Assembly: GCA_022592445.1 (NCBI GenBank)
Contig: JABYQR010000709.1
Location: 1 to 11,008 of the forward strand
Direction: 5' to 3'
From: Cytidiella melzeri
Taxonomy: Eukaryota > Basidiomycota > Agaricomycetes > Polyporales > Irpicaceae
Length of the DNA: 11,008 nucleotides
Under the pieces are notes generated by a model that was not told the origin of the DNA, did not search any database, and saw only the letters and a program-made list of their open reading frames with translations. The first letter of the stretch is position 1, and each line of letters starts with the position of its first letter. Position numbers and translations under genes: made by a program. Positions 7,663 to 11,008 of this stretch are shown piece by piece.

Positions 7663-7678
7663 CCGATCACGTGATCGG
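7663..7678. promoter_or_regulatory. 16-bp perfect palindrome with an E-box (CACGTG)
   Basis: CCGATCAC and GTGATCGG form an uninterrupted palindrome centred on CACGTG (7668-7673), the core bound by bHLH factors such as Pho4/Cbf1/USF types. It lies about 15 nt from the proposed LTR start and 240 nt before the TATA box. It may be an activator site in U3 or a structural end motif. Confidence 0.55.
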
Positions 7679-7913
7679 CACCGGACATCCGACATCCTTA
7701 TCCTCGCACAGCCACATCCTCAACTCGTCACACGGTCCAACACCGATGTTTCTCCGATTTACCTTGTGCTCGCTATCACCGGTTTCATCAGTTGTAGATA
7801 TCCTTTTGTACTTTTTCTCCGAATTTCCTCCGACTCCGATTATTCGCCTGATCTAATCCTCTCTTGTCTCGGACCATACACGCATGCCTTATCGGACTTA
7901 CAACTTTTAGTAC

Positions 7914-7920
7914 TATATAA
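7914..7920 (+). promoter_or_regulatory. TATA box of the gypsy LTR promoter
   Basis: TATATAA lies 28 nt before AAGTTCGAATAT (7948-7959), which is the proposed mRNA 5' end from the self-priming match. The distance fits polymerase II start-site spacing and independently supports the R boundary. Confidence 0.7.
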
Positions 7921-7947
7921 CCAGACTCAATTGTACAGTAGAAGTTC

Positions 7948-7959
7948 AAGTTCGAATAT
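7948..7959 (+). promoter_or_regulatory. Self-primer: predicted 5' end of gypsy mRNA
   Basis: AAGTTCGAATAT is the exact reverse complement of ATATTCGAACTT at 8273-8284. In the Tf1/sushi group the first 11 or so nucleotides of the mRNA fold onto the primer-binding site and, after RNase H cleavage, prime reverse transcription in place of a tRNA. Length, location after the TATA box and orientation all fit that mechanism. Confidence 0.65.
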
Positions 7960-8272
7960 CGAATAAGATCCCCATCCTATTCCTACCTCTTCATTCGACT
8001 TCACTTGCTGAAGTTGTCTTACTCGTCGCTGCCCGACTTCTGTTCTGAAACTCTTCCTCCGACATCGTCTTCGCCGACCCCGAGTCTCCGAGGCCGAACC
8101 CTTGATCTTGCTGAGTCCAAATCCGAGTCACCGAGGATTCACGAGAGGCGCAACTTACTTAGTTGAAGCCGATTGACTCTTACAGCTCCCCCTGTCGCCT
8201 ACTCCGATCGCCGACCCGATTAGCAGCATCGGACTTTGCGACAACACCGATCCCGTATCAGTTCTTAACAGT

Positions 8273-8284
8273 ATATTCGAACTT
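8273..8284 (+). promoter_or_regulatory. Self-priming primer-binding site of the gypsy element
   Basis: ATATTCGAACTT starts 2 nt after the proposed LTR end (TTAACA) and pairs over 12 nt with the predicted mRNA 5' end at 7948-7959. I saw no tRNA-type site (TGG plus acceptor-stem complement) between the LTR and gag. The gag ATG follows 25 nt later, so this is a very short leader. Confidence 0.65.
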
Positions 8285-8309
8285 CCATCTCGTATTCCTC
8301 TCCTAGTTT

Positions 8310-9650
8310 ATGGCAACTCGCGTACAAACCAGGTCCGAAACCCGCACCACAGCAGTAGTAACCGAATCAGCATCCGCACTCTCACCCGCCGCTCGCCAAG
8401 CCGCAATTATGTCTAGAAACCCATCTCCCACCCCCGCTGCCAGACGCCCCGAAGGATCCAAGAGAAAAGGGAAGGGAAAGGACCCCAACCCCGATCCCGA
8501 TGGTGAAGGTGGAGGTGGAGGAGGTGACGATGGCGATGGTGATGATGAAAATGGCGATAATAACGATGAGGATGGAGGGAACCCGATTGAACAACTAACA
8601 GTGGCTATCACCAGAGCCCTGAGGAATAACTCGTCGGGAACCTCTGCCAAATTCCGCGTCCCCGATTCCTTCGACGGCTCCGATCCCGCCAAACTCCGAA
8701 ACTTCCTCACTCAGTGCGAAGTCTACTTCCGCTCGAGCCCCTCCAAGTTCAACACTGGTCAGAAGAAGGTCATGTTTGCCTTCTCCTATTTGACCGACGC
8801 TGCTCTCGAGTGGTTTGAATTGAAGTTCCTCCAGTACCAGCAATGGGAGGACACCCATTTTAACCAATCAATTTCTCGCACCCACTCCCCGTACGCCGAC
8901 TCCGAGGACTCGGCAAACGAGGTAGCCGAGACGTTAGGGACTAAGTTCTCGGAGTATGACTGGCTCAAGAACTGGACTGCCTTCGTCGCCGAGATCCGCA
9001 CTCACTTCGGACCGGCGGACGATGTCGGCGAAGCCGAGCGAAAGCTCTCCAACCTCCAGATGCCGTCCGACAAAAAACTATTCTGGTATAACCTTCGGTT
9101 CACTCGCTACGCTGTCCGAACGGGCTGGGACGACCGCGCCCTCCGATTCCGATACTACGACGGTCTCCCTGAACGTCTGCAAGATAATATCACGACGAAC
9201 GGCAAGCCGAACTCCCTCTCGAGCCTTCAGCAGATGGCTCTGAAATGGGATCAACAATACTGGGAACGTCAGGGTGAAAGGAAAAAGACCCATCGGGAAC
9301 CGAAACCCGCTAAGTCGACCTCTACCTCGACTACTACCACTACTACTACTGCTGCCCCCGTTGCTTCGGGTTCTAGGCAGCATAATCGGAACCCTCGTCC
9401 CCCCGCTACCACCACCGTATCCACCTCAATCTCCACCGCAACGCCGAAGCCGAACCCGATTGCTAACCTCCTAGGCAGCGACGGTAAGCTCTCGGTTAAC
9501 GAACGAGCTCGCCGCATTGCAAACAACCTCTGTTTGTTCTGCGGCCTACCCGGACATCGCGCAAGCGAGTGTCGCCGTGCAGGAAAGGCCCGAGCGGCCC
9601 AACTCGCATCGTCGACCGCTACCGCCGACTCCGGGTCGGGAAAAGTCTGA
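8310..9650 (+). CDS. gag: Ty3/gypsy retrotransposon Gag (capsid-nucleocapsid)
   Basis: This 446-residue protein should form the virus-like particle and bind element RNA. Its N-terminus (1-105) is disordered and basic, with a Gly/Asp/Asn-rich low-complexity stretch (about 65-93). A capsid-type retrotransposon Gag domain follows (about 112-330), starting near [17 protein letters not shown] and including [11 protein letters not shown]. Next is a Thr/Ser/Pro-rich linker with a Thr run written in ACT-type codons near 9335-9352. A classical zinc knuckle [14 protein letters not shown] has Cys408, Cys411, His416 and Cys421. The ATG at 8310 is the first after the LTR and leaves a leader of about 40 nt. 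The stop TGA at 9648-9650 lies just after a frameshift heptamer that feeds into pol. No damage is visible. Confidence 0.92.
   Translation: MATRVQTRSETRTTAVVTESASALSPAARQAAIMSRNPSPTPAARRPEGSKRKGKGKDPNPDPDGEGGGGGGDDGDGDDENGDNNDEDGGNPIEQLTVAITRALRNNSSGTSAKFRVPDSFDGSDPAKLRNFLTQCEVYFRSSPSKFNTGQKKVMFAFSYLTDAALEWFELKFLQYQQWEDTHFNQSISRTHSPYADSEDSANEVAETLGTKFSEYDWLKNWTAFVAEIRTHFGPADDVGEAERKLSNLQMPSDKKLFWYNLRFTRYAVRTGWDDRALRFRYYDGLPERLQDNITTNGKPNSLSSLQQMALKWDQQYWERQGERKKTHREPKPAKSTSTSTTTTTTTAAPVASGSRQHNRNPRPPATTTVSTSISTATPKPNPIANLLGSDGKLSVNERARRIANNLCLFCGLPGHRASECRRAGKARAAQLASSTATADSGSGKV
9638..9644 (+). promoter_or_regulatory. Slippery heptamer for -1 frameshift from gag to pol
   Basis: G GGA AAA in the gag frame fits X XXY YYZ exactly (GGG, AAA, A). 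It lies at Gly444-Lys445 of gag, one codon before the stop, inside the 163-nt gag/pol overlap (pol frame is open from 9488). The related heptamer GGGAAAC serves the sushi-derived gene PEG10. A 6-nt spacer and strong stem follow. Confidence 0.75.
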
Positions 9651-11008
9651 GCAGCCCTCAGTCCTCCGCACAAGTCGAGGGCTGCGCTGATCCTGCTCGT
9701 GCACCTATGGAGGTATTTCTCAACGCGTCCAATCTTTCCTCCGATGCTTTATATATTTCAGTATCCTGTCCCGATTTCCCACTTATGCCTCTTCATGCTC
9801 TAGTAGACAGCGGTTCTTCACATTGTTTTATGGACATTTCCACCGCGCAGAAGTTTGCGTTACCGATCCGATCCATTCCGCCGATTCCGCTCCGATTGTT
9901 CGATGGACTTTCACGGTCTTTGATTCAATTCATGATAACACTCCCGATCCTCTTTCCGTCCGGAAAAACCTGTACGATTCCGTTCTACATCACAAATCTT
10001 GACAAATCTGCTTCTATTGTTCTAGGATATGACTGGCTCTCCCGCTACAACCCGTTGGTTGACTGGGCTAAGGGCCGTATTACCTTCCAGAACTCTGAAG
10101 AATCTCCGACTAGGAGTCCCTCCGACGTCGATAGCTCCGATGAGCCCGACTCGGACACTCCCGCACCTCATGCTTCAGCTGTCCCACCAGTATCCTTTAT
10201 AGGAGCTGCCGCTTATATGCGTGCACGCAAACTGCCAGGCTCTGTCCAGATGCGACTTTCGTTGCGCGCAGCGCAAATACCCACATCTGATCACAACCCC
10301 GACCTCTCAGCCCTCCCATCTGATTATCATGAATTCGCCGATGTGTTTTCCAACGCAAAGGCCGACATCTTAGCCCCCCATCATCCCTACGACCTTAGGA
10401 TCGAACTAGACAGCGATAAGCCGCTCCCGCCGAGTCCAATGTACTTGCTCTCCACGGTTGAGCAGAAAGCCCTCCGAGAATTCTTGGACGAAAACGTCAA
10501 CTCGGGTTTTATTCGCCAATCGACTTCTCCGCATGGTGCTCCGATTCTCTTCGTCAAGAAGAAGGACGGTACTCTCCGACTCTGCGTCGACTATCGGGCA
10601 CTCAACAAAATTACCAAGAAGGATCGCTACCCTTTGCCACTCATTTCTGATCTTCTTAACAGTCCGGGCAAGGCCCGGCTATACATCAAAATCGATCTCC
10701 GTCACGCCTACCACCTAGTCCGCATCGCCGAAGGCGATGAGTGGAAAACCACTTTCCGAACCCGATACGGCTCTTTCGAATGGCTAGTAATGCCGTTCGG
10801 ACTTTCCAACGCACCGGCCGCTTTCCAACGCTTCATGAACAACATCTTCCAGGATCTCTTGGACGTCAATGTCATCGTTTACCTCGATGACATTCTGGTC
10901 TTCTCCGACGACATCCAGTCTCACAAGAAGCACGTCAAGGAAGTGTTACGCCGACTCCGATTGCATGGGCTCTACGCCCAAGCCGATAAATGCGAATTCC
11001 ACAGGGAC
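9644..11008 (+). CDS. pol: Ty3/gypsy Pol (protease and reverse transcriptase), partial at window end
   Basis: The -1 frame relative to gag is open from 9488 through the window end with no stop, about 455 codons from the slippery site. A retropepsin-like protease carries [13 protein letters not shown] with the catalytic Asp at 9806-9808, followed by the flap region and VLGYDWL. After an acidic linker, RT begins near 10400 with motifs [46 protein letters not shown] (first catalytic Asp), [21 protein letters not shown] and [12 protein letters not shown] (YLDD at 10880-10891). The frame leaves the window in the RT thumb, so RNase H, integrase and any chromodomain are not visible. There is no ATG suited to independent initiation before the protease other than 9707, so expression most likely depends on frameshifting. 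RT sequence and self-priming both point to the chromovirus/sushi-like branch. Confidence 0.92.
9651..9685 (+). promoter_or_regulatory. Frameshift-stimulating stem-loop, possibly a pseudoknot
   Basis: GCAGCCCTC (9651-9659) pairs perfectly with GAGGGCTGC (9677-9685) around a 17-nt loop. It begins immediately after the gag TGA, 6 nt from the slippery site, within the usual 5-9 nt spacer. The loop could pair downstream: GCAC 9668-9671 with GTGC 9699-9702, or CCTCC 9663-9667 with GGAGG 9709-9713. Either would make an H-type pseudoknot. The stem is clear in sequence; the pseudoknot is inference. Confidence 0.7.

Larger units (their letters stand above)
7649..8270 (+). repeat. 5' LTR of the Ty3/gypsy element
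   Basis: The left edge is placed at TATTACGATCC, just before a CACGTG-centred palindrome of the kind I recall near the start of fungal gypsy LTRs. The expected TG would then have become TA. The right edge is placed at TTAACA ending at 8270, because a self-priming site begins 2 nt later and gag starts 40 nt after. A TATA box (7914-7920) and predicted mRNA start near 7948 divide U3 from R/U5. The segment repeatedly uses TCCGA/TCGGA words. The 3' LTR is beyond the window, so both edges are estimates, the left one more so. The 5 bp before it, GAGGC, would be the target duplication. Confidence 0.65.

Noticed and set aside
7292..7966. Independent 224-codon gene
   Set aside because: Its second half lies in the gypsy LTR and its first half continues the helicase frame, so it is not a separate gene.
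9269..9673. Minus-strand open frames opposite gag, up to about 135 codons
   Set aside because: They mirror the C-rich codon usage and low-complexity tracts of gag and show no motifs of their own.
10458..10718. Plus-strand 86-codon frame inside pol
   Set aside because: It is out of frame with the clearly conserved RT reading frame over the same bases.

Overview
The window looks like repeat-rich nuclear DNA of a mushroom-type basidiomycete (Agaricomycetes). This rests on three things seen here: an RecQ-like DEAH helicase of a type I recall as expanded in agaric genomes, short 50-60 nt introns with CTAAC branch sites, and fungal-style Ty1/copia and Ty3/gypsy retrotransposons. No genus can be assigned from the sequence alone.

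Layout. (1) 1-~5060 is a nearly complete Ty1/copia element, missing only its 5' LTR. It has one long intact gag-pol frame (16-4479), a polypurine tract (4490-4498) and a 3' LTR (about 4499-5060). The LTR U3 carries five exact TGAGTCA sites, the consensus for Gcn4/AP-1 type bZIP factors. (2) 5061-5831 is non-coding. It holds an imperfect inverted repeat (5350-5427 against 5607-5696, with a perfect 16-bp core) and, on the minus strand, a possible relic of a copia LTR/primer-site junction near 5061-5081. (3) 5832-7258 is an RecQ-like helicase gene that looks broken in raw frames but is continuous once two short introns (6186-6246 and 6898-6949) are removed. A possible third intron (7229-7270) would join it to an acidic C-terminal tail that runs into the next element. 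(4) ~7649 to the window end is the 5' part of a Ty3/gypsy element: a 5' LTR (about 7649-8270), a short leader, gag (8310-9650) and pol (protease and RT) in the -1 frame, leaving the window while still open.

The gypsy element carries two coherent control signals. A 12-nt stretch at the expected mRNA 5' end (7948-7959) is perfectly complementary to the sequence just inside the LTR (8273-8284), which is the geometry of Tf1/sushi-type self-priming. At the gag-pol junction a G GGA AAA slippery heptamer (9638-9644) is followed by a 6-nt spacer containing the gag stop and then a perfect 9-bp GC-rich stem-loop (9651-9685), which is a textbook -1 frameshift arrangement. Both coding regions look undamaged, so both elements may be young. 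The gypsy LTR seems to have landed in the 3' end of the helicase gene and may have replaced its C-terminus.

The genes do not form one pathway. The window is best read as a helicase gene boxed in by two retrotransposons. No wholly new gene system was recognised; the most original content is the regulatory RNA architecture of the gypsy element and the bZIP-site array of the copia LTR.
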